NCBI GenBank assembly: GCA_022495995.1
Contig: JAFEMH010000737.1
Coordinates: 265,501 to 329,500, forward strand
From: Adenophora triphylla var. japonica
Lineage: Eukaryota; Streptophyta; Magnoliopsida; Asterales; Campanulaceae
DNA length: 64,000 nucleotides
Direction: 5' to 3'
The notes under the pieces were generated by a model. The model searched no databases. It saw nothing but the letters and a program-made list of their open reading frames with translations, and had not been told where the DNA came from. Shown piece by piece: positions 33,862 to 44,700 of the stretch (its first letter is position 1; each line of letters opens with the position of its first letter). The position numbers and the translations under genes were made by a program.

Positions 33862-36800
33862 TCACTTCTGGAGATTGTGGCCTAGACCTCTCTCTAGCAG
33901 TTTCTGCACTGCTGCCTTGGCTTCCTCAAGTGTTTCTACAGCATTCCCTTCTTCAAATGATAACCTCTGTATATTAAACTGCACACACACACTCACACAC
34001 GTTAATAAGGTACTTGTTGGGAAAGTTTGTTTGTACCAAGATTAGATGATGCAGCAATCAATTAGACCAGAGGAGGCATACCTGTGCCCCTTGACGCACA
34101 CGGACATCTGTTCCCTTGCTATCTATTGATATCAGAGCAGCATCATCTACCTCCGCTTCCATCGACAGAAGCTCTTTTAGTGGCTTTGAGAATTTTGCAT
34201 TCAGCTCCTACACGGTCAAAACCATAGTTGACTAAATTAAACAACTGTACTATAGACACACACATACTATTCTTAAGTGTGTATTCATTTCTTTCTTTGA
34301 TTACAAGCACTCACCTTGAGAGTCTGCTCACCTCCATCAACTGCAATCTTATCAGGCATAAGGCCCTCATATTCCTTCACATCAACCCAAGCAACCGTTC
34401 CAAAACCTCCTATGAAATATATATCACTGTCCACAAACAAATGTGTTCCTCAAATAAGTTGTCAAGCTACAAACTGGCTTCATGCCTACCCATTTCACAA
34501 CTAGTATAAATTAACATAGCTGCTGTGACTCATGAATTATTTATCAAAAAGGGGCATTACTTACATACACATGTTTAATGCTTGATAACATGGTACAATC
34601 TCAACGACACTAGTAAAGCGTTCATACACAAGGGCACGGTCTTTGAAGATTTATAACTTTGCGATTTTCATTTACTGTAACAACAATTTCAACTTAGGCA
34701 AGTTAATTACCATCTCCAATGTTAGGTATCAATATCAAATTTTGTTTCATGAATTATTTATCAAAAAAAAAAAAAATCTTTTTTTTTTAGTTAAAGCAAA
34801 GTTAAACAAAACTTATTTCATCCGTTCCAAAATGAATGTCCAAAAAATGTCCAAAGTTAGCGTTAATCAAGAGCAAATTTGATTTTGCTTTTTTAACATT
34901 CCTTTTGGGACGGACGTAGTAGTTCTCTTCCTCTGCTCCAAAATATCCTTCTTTTCTTAGTCTTTTCTTACTTTTCACCAATTTAAGAAAAACTAAATAA
35001 CTGTCACTTTTTGGCTTTTCACTAATTTAAAAAATAAATCGTAACTTAGTACCAAAGGTGTCAAATTTACCCATATTATACGTGTCTCTCCCTTACATTT
35101 TTATCTCAAAATGAAACAATCAATTAAATATAACAAGTTCCAATAAAAGGGTAAAATGACAAATAAATGCCTTTTAAGTTAAAAAGCAAAAATATTTTGG
35201 ATGGAAGGGAGTACCAACATAACTTTGTAACAAAAATATTAAATTTACCCATATTAACATTAAGGGCAACATTATTGGCATCTTAGACAGCTCTATCTCA
35301 GAACTTAATTCCACCTAAGCCAGCAATGGAGGACAAATTGAGGACAAAATGAATAGAGTGGTTGATGCTCATTAACTACTCTGTAGTCTGACAGTTTTTT
35401 TTTCTTTTCAAATTGAACGATTTGTTTTTTTAAATAGTACTTCACTGTCCCATAATAAATGTTCATTTTTTTATTCTTTTTAATAAATAAATGTTTTTTT
35501 AAAAAAAAAAAGTGTGTCTAGAAAGCTTATTGAAGAGGTTTATGAGTGGGAAAAAAAGTTGTTACAGAGGCTAAATGTTCAATTCGTGATTGTAGGATCG
35601 AATAGAGTTTATTGATATATAAAAAAATAAAAATCAAATATCCTTTAAAAACTTAGCAAATCGATGAACTCTAAAAAATAGTGCATGTAACATGGAATCT
35701 TGCAGGTTTAAAGCTTAAACGATGAATATCAGTCCTATATACTGTATTGCAGAAGAAAGACTTTAATCTCAGAAAAATACTAGGAAATATTGACCTTTTT
35801 TACTTCATTCGAGGAGAATCATACAAGCATAATCTTTCCTAAGTCCAGCATGCATAGGTTCTAACTCATTTTCTATTTAACAAGGCAAAATAAGAAGAGA
35901 ACTACTAAAATCAGGGATATGTTATCCTCGGTAAGATAGTTGAAAATAAAGATATTATATTTCAATAAAGTGTATTACAGGAAAAGCTAGATGAAGGCTG
36001 AGATATCAAAAAAGTTTACAAGTAAGTACGCTAATAGAATATAACAATCTAATGACTGTGGGGAACGAAAATGCTGAAGCACAAATGAGAGACATTTTGC
36101 ATTACTTGCACTCAAAGCACCAAAAGAGAATCAAGGTTGAATAAGATGCATAATTACAGAAAATAAAGTCTGTAGCCCATCACACACAGAGAGACTTATC
36201 CCATCTTTACCAAATCCTGGGAGAGAGGATACATTTTGCAATTAATTATTCATGTCATGATTTGTTATTTTATAAACTGCCTAGCAATTGAGACAAACCT
36301 GAACTGAGACTAACAGTTGAGACTATCCTGACTTGAGACTACCAAGTGATGTAAATTAAATGAAAAGTTTGTATTATCATACTTTTTTCGTCAAGCAATA
36401 AAATTGAATTTGTGCATAAAACAGAATAAGATATAACATTACAACACAAAGACGAACCTTATATTTTGCATCCTGAAGTAGTGAAAGTTTCCCCACTGTT
36501 GTGAAGGCCCTTGATGATGTTTTGCTATGTACTGCTTATGAGCCCATTCCTGAAATAACAACCAGTGATCTTGGAATCAGCACAAATAAGTGAAGAGAAT
36601 CGACAACACATGTTCTATTGTCTCCCGCATTGTACTAAAAGGAAATAATCAAGCAACATTATACAACACCGAGACCCTATGTGTCGGAGATTAAAAAGTT
36701 ATAAATGTATTAAAACGAAGCACCTGTTGTTCTTCAGGAAGTGGGAAGACATCGCCAAAGATTGTTACCCTTGCATTTGATAAGCCGCTCCATCCAGGTA

Positions 36801-38549
36801 TCTAGTTAAACAAAATTTCGTTAACCTTCATAGATCAGGAAGACTAAAGCTCAAGAAATGCCTACAGAAGAAAAGGAACTAACCTGCACCACAAGTGTAC
36901 ACCTAGGGTCAGCTATAAGATTCCGTGTATGTATGGCCAATGGTGAAAATGAGAATATTGGATCTGTAAATTCGATGAGACAGGACCACGCCAGGGAAAC
37001 AATGGAAAGAATCATATATGGCAGTCACCAGAATATCTTTTAGGCAAGCAATCATAATTTAAGCTACTTACGCCCCATTGTATCTGGTGCAAAATCTACA
37101 AGCGAACCAAACGGGTATCCTTCTCGTCTATGATGCATCCGGGACATCACGGTGCACAGGTGAGCAAACCTTGCCTTAAGTTACAAGATTGAGAAAGAGG
37201 AGACATCAGATCATTTTTTTACTAAAGACGAAGCCACAACAGTGACTTTGACCAGAATTAACACCTCAAATAAAACTACAATATTCAGTGGAATTCTCAC
37301 ATAACTGCAATTACAATGATAGTAGCTTCTAAATCACCTGCTCCATCAAATTGCGGACTGCCAAGGCTGGTCTCGGTAAACCATGTGCTGAGGTTGCACT
37401 CTGCACTCCGCCGGAAATTGGGGTTCTGAAGAGCCCAGCTCGCGTGCCACCCCCTGTTGCACTTCCATATGACACCAGCGGAGGTTTCACAATATGTGGT
37501 GTTTTATCAGCGTCCCTTGAACATGGACTGTGATTTGAATCACCCTTCACAACATGAGAGAGGCGATGACAACAAATCCAAAATAGCCATTTAAAATAAC
37601 CTTTCGTTGACTATAGCAGGTACAAATAGTGTTGACTTGTATGTCTCATGCTCAAATACATGTATAGAGAGATCTTTAACATTTAAAGATGGGGATAGAA
37701 GTCCACAATTCTTTGATGACACTTGAGAACAAGCATACTCAATACTTAATTTTGGTGTCTAGAATGTGCATCGCAAAAGAACATAAAATAATAGATAAGG
37801 TATATAAACAACGATGAGAATCAATAATAGTTTTATTCAGCCAGATTCAAAAAATAAAAAAAAAGAAAACTTTATTCGGGGTGGGGGGGGGTGTGGGGTG
37901 GGGTGGGGTGGGGTGGTGTAATCGAAATTGCTGCCTGGTGGAAGAAGTAAATGTAGGACACCCTAATGGTCAACGGGCAATAGTTTTTACTTTGTTGTTG
38001 ACCCGTGTGATGATCTGGGCAACTCAATTCCATTATAAGAAGTGGATGTAAGCAATACATCATTCTGGTGACAATATGGGAAAAGTTGCAACTCTTAGTA
38101 GACACCATAACTTGTCTAGGGGATGGAGCAACTAGGCAACATCAAAAACAGTGAAGTGAGCATTTATAATTGGGTGGGAAATTAGGGATTGGTCAAGAGG
38201 GAAACATTAATTGAATTGAGGGATGGATGGAATATACCTCGGAAAGGGAGAGGGTGTTGTCAGTCAATAAGGCGCCACCACCAAAGTCATTATTATCCAA
38301 GAAAAGAGGAGCTTCTGGTTCATCATCACCGGGGTGATTGTGATTGGAAAGGTGAGGGGGGAGGGCTAAAAGGGGAGAGTGATAGAAATTGGTATTTGTG
38401 GAGAGAGTTAAGTTAAATCTGAAAGAAGTGGAGGGGGAAATAGCAGTAGAAGGGTTGAAGAGGGATGTTTGATTAACGGAGAAGGAAGAGTGGGTGTCGT
38501 TTGAGAGCGTAAAGATGGAGGAGGTTGAGACTGAGAGAGTTGCTTCCAT
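33862..38549 (-). CDS. Chloroplast PNPOx-fold (pyridoxamine 5'-phosphate oxidase-like / FMN-binding split-barrel) protein
   Basis: Nine exons on the minus strand: 38238-38549, 37338-37544, 37072-37174, 36884-36963, 36724-36801, 36458-36549, 34315-34426, 34082-34207 and 33862-33978; all junctions GT-AG, phases consistent, 408 residues. The start is MEATLSVSTSSIFTLS; the Ser/Thr-rich first ~60 residues look like a plastid transit peptide. The split-barrel domain starts near residue 140: GLPRPALAVRNLMEQ, ARFAHLCTVMSRMHHRREGYP, FGSLVDFAPDTMGHPIFSFS, IHTRNLIADPRCTLVVQ, NARVTIFGDVFPLP, HYFRMQNISDIYFIGGFGTV. The C-terminal ~80 residues (DDAALISIDSKGTDVRVRQ; FNIQRLSFEEG) are the HugZ-like extension. 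It matches the Arabidopsis At1g51560/At3g21140 family, whose reaction is not established. All exons are intact. Confidence 0.9.
34817..35211. mobile_element. Two adjacent Stowaway-like MITEs in PNPOx intron 6
   Basis: 34817-34918 begins TTCATCCGTTCCAAAATGAA and ends TTTTGGGACGGACGTAGTA. 34927-35211 begins CTTCCTCTGCTCCAAAATAT and ends ATATTTTGGATGGAAGGGAG. Both are short, non-coding and separated by a few bases. The remainder of this 2.0 kb intron (34427-36457) shows nothing recognisable. Confidence 0.6.
37879..37916 (+). repeat. G-rich GGGGT tract, G-quadruplex candidate
   Basis: A run of G9 followed by GTGTGGGGTGGGGTGGGG-type repeats gives well over four G-runs of four. It lies in intron 1 of the PNPOx gene, on the strand opposite its transcript, so the RNA carries the C-rich side. 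Confidence 0.8.
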
Positions 38550-38569
38550 GGATTCCAATACCAAAACAA

Positions 38570-38571
<2 letters not shown>

Positions 38572-38605
<34 letters not shown>
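38572..38605. repeat. (GA)n microsatellite in the PNPOx 5'UTR
   Basis: About 16 AG units lie 23-56 bp upstream of the start codon; on the transcript this is a (CT)n tract, a common plant leader and core-promoter feature. Confidence 0.8.
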
Positions 38606-38608
<3 letters not shown>

Positions 38609-38793
38609 GGGTCTGAAAAGAAAGAGACGAATATTAACAAAAAATTATGGGAATATTTGGGATTGGAGGAGGAGGAGCAGAGTTAGGGGGTCTGAAACTG
38701 AGGCCATTGTTGAAAATTGAGTTTTGCCTAAAAAGGAAAGCTATTAACCAGAGAGACATTTGTGTTGTGCCCTACCCTCCGGGCCAAAATCCA

Positions 38794-38799
38794 AGCCCA
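38794..38799 (-). promoter_or_regulatory. Site II-like element (TGGGCT) upstream of the PNPOx gene
   Basis: TGGGCT on the minus strand lies about 245 bp before the ATG, beside CAATTGGGT and TTTTGGCCC. Such TGGGCY motifs bind TCP factors in plant housekeeping promoters. A single short motif is weak evidence. Confidence 0.35.
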
Positions 38800-38894
38800 A
38801 CCCAATTGATTCAACCTCTCTCTATCTCTCTATTTGGTAAATACTAAATACATATATATACAGGGAACGAAAAATTTCAACCCTACCCTTCTCC

Positions 38895-38952
38895 GTCTCG
38901 TGTGTGTATATACGAGATGTTCTCACTTATTCCGTGTGAATCTACATGAGAT
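38895..38952. repeat. Two 24-bp palindromes, 34-bp period, at the edge of the retrotransposon nest
   Basis: GTCTCGTGTG-N4-TATACGAGAT (38895-38918) and ATTCCGTGTG-N4-CTACATGAGAT-type (38929-38952) have the same design and 34-bp spacing as the arrays at 55853-56173 and 58551-58989. The second ends exactly where LTR homology begins. Confidence 0.75.
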
Positions 38953-39609
38953 AGTGCAACAGTTCATGTAATACACTATGCATAATACCATTAACGAATA
39001 TACATTAAAGTAAGGTATCCATATAACCACATAATCCACACCGGGATACAATATAATCAACATGTCATATAATCCACAACTGGGATACAATACAAGCAAC
39101 ATGCCAAATAATCCACAACTGGGATACCATACAACCATATATCAAATAATCCACAATTGGGATACAATATATTGATGTAACACATATATATTCCTAACCA
39201 ACACAATAGTGTGATTATAATCTCTACGCCGTTCAACTAATCATCAAGGTATGGGAGCAAGTAAGGCCACCCTAAACCATAAACCATTCTTACGAAGTCA
39301 TTACTCAACCTTGAATAATATTCATAAAAGTGCAAGACCTACTTCCAACAATTCCATTTCGACCAAATAAGACATCATGTCCTAGCGAAGGTATTCTACT
39401 TTAACTTAGGTTAAAAAGGATTAATTCATATCCGGGTTGGACTAGGTTCTACTAATTTATAATGGTTGGGATTCAAGCCACGAGGTTATTGGTGAAAATC
39501 AGCAAGAAGGGAAACTGAGGAAATTCTGGTGACATGGGCGACCGCCCAAGTCACTATGGGCGACCGCCCAAGAGGGTCTAATAAGGGTTACACTTTCTGG
39601 TGGGTTGGG
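38953..39609 (-). repeat. 3' LTR of the outer element, part 1 (truncated)
   Basis: It matches 53780-54436 nearly base for base, beginning GTGCAACAGTTCATG. Homology stops at the left against a palindrome. It ends in GGTGGGTTGGG, where the Athila-like element entered (target TTGGG at 39605-39609). It includes two GGGCGACCGCCC palindromes near 39537-39570. Confidence 0.9.
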
Positions 39610-41155
39610 TGTTCGGTCGAAACCTAACGGTTTATTTTATATCTGCAAGCGCACGGGCTATTGTAATATAGCGGGTGCAAGTACGAGTCGATCCCACAGA
39701 GACAGGGTTTACTTAAGGGATATTTTTGTCTTTAGAAAATATAGAAAAGATTGGGAGTAGATAAAATTTGTTTTAGAATAATAGAGAGAGCATAAACAGA
39801 AAATACTTTAATTGAAATCTTATAAAACGAAGCATTCTCGGGATTGGAAATCATACACATATTCTTATTCATCAAATTGTCATTGTCTTAGAAATAAAAG
39901 GTTTTCATAAAAAGCAAGGATGGTATGTTAAGCCTACGCTATTTCGGGCTAAGACAATAGCGTTTGTATTCTTCACTAATTATGTCCTAACTGTTTGAGA
40001 AATCCGTTTATGTTTGCCCCCGCCCGTCACAAACGGGCATTCCGGCTTATCTCTAGCTGACCATAATTAGTAAGAATCCATTAAGGACGGAAGTCAACAT
40101 ACTTTCCATTAAAGGAACATCCCTAGGCCATTGAACTACTCTCGTGATCAATGAACCTAGTTTCTTTATATGGTTCCGTCAATCGAGATTCTCCGCTAGG
40201 TACTTCTCTCAATTGATCAATCATACAAATTGGATATCGCCAAAATGTAAGGCATTTAGAGAATAAAATAAAGAGATTGTTTTAGATGAAGAAAGAAGAC
40301 AAGACTAAACATTTTTGAATGATGAATAAGCATGCTTGAAGTTTCCAACCCCAAGAATATGGGGATTACTCACAAGCCATTGATAACATAAAAGTATAAA
40401 TAGAGATTGAGTAAGAAAGACTTATGATTGCTGAGAATAATGCTTCACTTTTATTGCTTTTCCTCCAAAGTGATTCCAAGAACAAATAATGACTTTGATC
40501 TTCAAACTCCTTTGGAAAATTGTTGTTACAAATCTTTGTATCTTCTATCTATCTAATATCGTAATTTCTCTCTAAGAATTCGTATCTAAGACTCGATTAC
40601 AAGGGTCCTATTTATAAATGGAAGGAGACTCTTCAATTGGGTGCCATCAAAAGGTGCCTTTACATCTCGCAATCACGACTTGCACGGCCGTGTCAAGGAT
40701 TTTGCACGGCCGTGTCCTCTTTGGCGCCGCATTTGGATTTGAATTTGGAGACTTGCACGGCCGCTCCATATATAGCCGCACGGCCGCTCCCGGGTTTGGC
40801 ACGGCCAGGTCACTTCGGTGCTCGGCCACTCCATGGGCCAAGATGGCCGGCCATGGCCTATGATGCACGGCCGCTCCCGGTTTTGCCGCACGGCCGCTCC
40901 GACCGGTTTTCGGCTTGGGGTGCTTATTTTGCTTGGTGTTCCTCCATCCTTTCGGACCAAAATGTCCATGAATCCTTTGTATAAATAAAAAGACCCTAAA
41001 ACCTGTCTAAAATGTATAAAACATACCAAAAACGTAAAATCTAATAAAATAACAAAAGTAAGTAAAAAAAACTAAAAATAAATAAAAAGTGATGATTTAT
41101 TTGTGTAAAAGTATATAAAAACTAGGATAATTGACTATATAATAGTCACTTATCA
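39610..41155 (-). repeat. 3' LTR of the Athila-like element
   Basis: 1546 bp. The block 40670-40910 is GC-rich and carries many CACGGCCGTG / CACGGCCGCTCC motifs around CGGCCG. Its sister copy shows T or A at several CG positions (for example CCGGGTTTGG here against CTGGTTTGG there). Confidence 0.92.
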
Positions 41156-41171
41156 AACTCCCCCACACTTA
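41156..41171 (-). other. Polypurine tract of the Athila-like element
   Basis: On the minus strand CTTAAGTGTGGGGGAGTT leads directly into the TGATAAGTGA start of the 3' LTR, the expected place and composition for plus-strand priming. Confidence 0.75.
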
Positions 41172-42538
41172 AGCCTTTGCTTGTCCCCAAGCAAACTTAG
41201 AATGAAATACGGAGAGGGAGAAAAACACGATTGATCCCTCAGAAATAAAGTAGCAAGCCCTTAAATGCCTTGTAGATAATGCCTTTATCTATCTAATCAT
41301 ATTTTGAATACCTTTAAAAATTTATTTTAGGAAGAAATATTTTAGGGATATTTTTAAAGAGATAAAATGCAAGACAATAACCTAATATAGCATATATAGA
41401 ATTTTGACCAAGTAAAGCATGCTAGAAGGAAGAATCTTTAGATTTATTTCTTGGTAGAAAAAGCTGTCACTTTTTAGAGTGATTTTTTTAGAAAAGATGA
41501 ATTTTATTTCTTTAAGACGTACAAGAGAAGGTATAAACATTTATTCACAATTTAGAAGTTCCGAAGAATTGTATTACATTCTTGAATCACAATGGTGAAG
41601 AATGGATGATGGTAGTGGAAAATTCTCGTCAAAGTCAAACAAATTTATCTTATTTTTGTACGTGTTATATTTTTGCAAAAGACCTAAGTTATTTTTGATC
41701 CTTTCAAGTAGGAGACATTGTGGTCGCGAGCCCCATGTTCCTAATACTTAGATCAAGAATACTTTTGGATATTATTTCCGTTTTGGCAAGGAAGCATCGT
41801 CGCAGCGAACGCCGTGCCCCGAGTTACTTAGGAGATAATATGTTTCTTTTTGCTTTTAAGGATTGGTGACAATTGTCACTCTTTTATCAATAAGATAGAA
41901 GTGTTTTACTTTGACTTGATTTAAAAAAATGGAAGGATGGAATTTATGAAAGGGTGTGATTCAAGGGATGCAAACAAAAAGGTACTTCTAAAAAGGGAAT
42001 AAATATCTAATAAAGATAAAAAAATGTACAATCTTAAAGGAATATATTCAAAATTTGCATAAATGACCAAGCATAAAAAGGATTCCTTCTAATCAAATGC
42101 ATTTTTCTTGATGAGATTCTATATTGTGCTATACCAACTTATGAGGCTTTCAATTTTTTTCCTAAAAAGATCCCTTATACTTTTCCTTTTTATAGATTTC
42201 TAAGTGTATAGAAAATATGAGAGGAAAGATAAATAGGCATTCATACTAGGGCAAATGGCAAGCATAATGATAATGATTTTTGATCATCATAGGGATTTTT
42301 TTTTTTTTATACTATTATACATGCATACAAAAGAAAAAATGCAACTAAGTTAAAAAAGAAAAATTATACTAAAAAGCGATTAAATCTATCCTAGAAAGCA
42401 AGTAAAATTTAAAAACTAGAAAGCGAAAAATAAAGGATAGATTTACCCCCCCACACTTGAAATGAACATTGTCCTCAATGTTTCAAGGAACAATGCTAAA
42501 TCTAGGGAGGGTAAAGGGATAAACTTACTAAAAATGGA
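41172..42538 (-). other. Non-coding 3' internal region of the Athila-like element
   Basis: AT-rich, with no frame of note. A few conserved-looking phrases (CCCCCCACACTTGAAATGAA near 42446) resemble spacer seen before the polypurine tract in Tat/Athila elements. Confidence 0.5.
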
Positions 42539-43756
42539 TCACGGGTAGGTAGGTGGTTGTGGGAAATCATCCCAATTGTTGACCCCGTAGTTGAAGATGG
42601 TGTTCACTTGCCTTTGAATCGTCCCCACACGATTTTGTATATCATTCCGGAAGTAATGAAATTCATTGTTGAAAGTGTCGAACCGGGTCATTATTTGATT
42701 GTTTTGAAGCTCGATCCGGTCAAATCTTTCATTAAAATCCGGTGGCAAAGGGGGGTGGTTGGGTTGATGTTGCTCTCCTTCTTCTTCTTCTTCTTCCTCC
42801 TCTTGGTTTGCTTGGCTTGATTGGCCCTCCTCGAGACTCATGGAAATTGGAAAGATCCATGTTTGGTGTTGATAAGTTTGGGCAAATGGGAGGATGGGAC
42901 TAGGCAAAACAATGTAGGGCGTTTTACCCGGCCCTACCAACCAATTGTACTCTCCACGTCCTCTATCTGAAATCATTTGCATTACCCGTAGGGTTGGAAT
43001 ATCCAACTTTGTAGAACCCGAAACCGCGACTTCATTGGCGGGCACCATAAACCCAAAATGGTTAGCAAACAAAGTAACAATACCACCAATATGGATCTCT
43101 CCATTGAAAGTTGGAGAGACGATATCACTAAATAACTCGATCAAGAAATGGCTCAAATTCACCTTCCTATGAGCCCTCACCATAGACCATAACAAAAACA
43201 ACTCCTTCTTGTTCACTGTTCCCTTATCTTCCCTTGCAAAACCGTACATGCATAGAATCTCGTGCATAATCCGAGAACGGGATGAATAATAGATGAGGCT
43301 TTTGTGGTTCTAGATTTGAAGGATGGAATTCCAGTTATCTGCTCCCAAAACACATTCTCCCTAAACTCTATAGGAAAATCGGTTTCATAGTTGGTGAAAG
43401 CAAAGCCAACCCAAAATTCTATTTATGTCGAAGGAGGTAAGATGAAACTCCTCCCCACCAAGCCTAAAATACAAATGTATCAATTGGTATGGCTCCCGTA
43501 CTTCCACAAATTTCGTTGTAAATTCCTTCCTCATAGTGCACAAGAATTCCAAAGTTATCCTTTCGTAAGTCTTTGCATTCAACTCAAGAAAACCACCACA
43601 ACCAAATCCCATGTGAAACTTCCTTACATTTTTGTAGACATCTAGGGCCTTAAGGGCAGTGAACATCCGGGAATTGGGTTGGTCTAATTCTCTTTTGACG
43701 AAGGGCGGTGAATCTAGCCACTTCGGAAGGCTCTCTAAACTCAATACCCAAATCAT
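42539..43756 (-). pseudogene. Athila ORF1-type retrotransposon protein, frameshifted
   Basis: Two minus-strand frames continue each other. 43385-43756 encodes VREPYQLIHLYFRLGGEEFH and FDINRILGW. 42539-43267 encodes KKELFLLWSMVRAHRKVNLS, GGIVTLFANHFG, then an acidic linker (eight Glu) and a predicted coiled-coil-like C terminus (FDRIELQNNQIMTRFDTFNN). This resembles the plant ATHILA ORF-1 / retrotransposon-associated family of unknown function, found in non-autonomous and autonomous elements alike. It is interrupted between the two frames (about 43268-43384). It does not resemble polymerase or envelope. Confidence 0.55.
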
Positions 43757-44264
43757 CGAGCGTTGGGTTTAGATTAGGGTAGGAGATGGTTCCTTTCGGG
43801 ACCTTTTCGAACCTCTTTCACAGCCTTTCCCTTTCCTTTCCCTCTCTCCATTGAAAATTTTCAGAAAACCCAAAAAAAAATTTAGCTAAAAGAAGAAGAA
43901 AGTAGATTACCCAAATCCGAGCTTGAAAAGCTTGTAATCTTCGATGAATAGCCACTAGATACCAAAAAGCTTCCTTCTTGCACCTTAATTCGGAGTAATC
44001 CTTCTTCAATTTGTTGAAATGGGTGAAGGGTTTTGGTATTTTTGGAATTGGGGTTTTAGGAGGGTTTTGGGACCGATTTTGGTATGAGAGAAATGGTTGA
44101 GTAGAGGATTTGAGGAGGATCGGGGGTTGAATTGTGAGTAAAAATGGTGTAGGAGTGGGTATTTAAAGTGGGTGGGGCGGAGGTTTTGAGGGAGAGAGGT
44201 TGAAGATGAAGTAAATGAGGGAGGAGGGGAAAGGCCGCGTCTTTGACCGGAACGACGCAACTCC

Positions 44265-44390
44265 CCAGACGCCTTGCACGGCCGTGTCAAGGAATTTGCA
44301 CGGCCGTGTCCTTTACCGAGTCAACCCGCTCCAACTCGATATGAACCGCACGGCCGCTCCAAGAAGAGCCGCACGGCCGTGCGAACCAAA
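44265..44390 (-). repeat. Internal copy of the LTR CACGGCCGTG motif cluster
   Basis: TTGCACGGCCGTGTCAAGGA and further GCACGGCCGTG/GCACGGCCGCTCC copies occur here as in both LTRs (40678-40910; 48269-48495), although the surrounding sequence differs. The motif block therefore occurs three times in the element. Confidence 0.75.
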
Positions 44391-44700
44391 CTTCACCATT
44401 TTTAAATCTTTTTCCCTATAAAACAAGGTTAGCACAAACAAATATGATAAAAACTAAAATAAAATAAAATGAAAATAAAACAAAAATAATCCATCGGTTA
44501 CCATCCCGATGATGCTTGTTTTAGGTCCTTAGCTTGACCCCTTCCGTAGTAGGAGATGCATGATACTTGGTTGGCCTTTTGTCATTGACAACTTGCCATT
44601 GCAATCCTCCGGGTAATAAGTATCTTCTGCGGTAGACATTTCTTCCATCCCGACTTCTTGGGTAGAACAAGTGACCTATAGTCTTTGCACTTTCGGAAAC

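Noticed and set aside
40618..40984. GC-rich open frames in the Athila LTR
   Set aside because: They arise from the CACGGCCG repeats and occur equally on both strands and in both LTRs.
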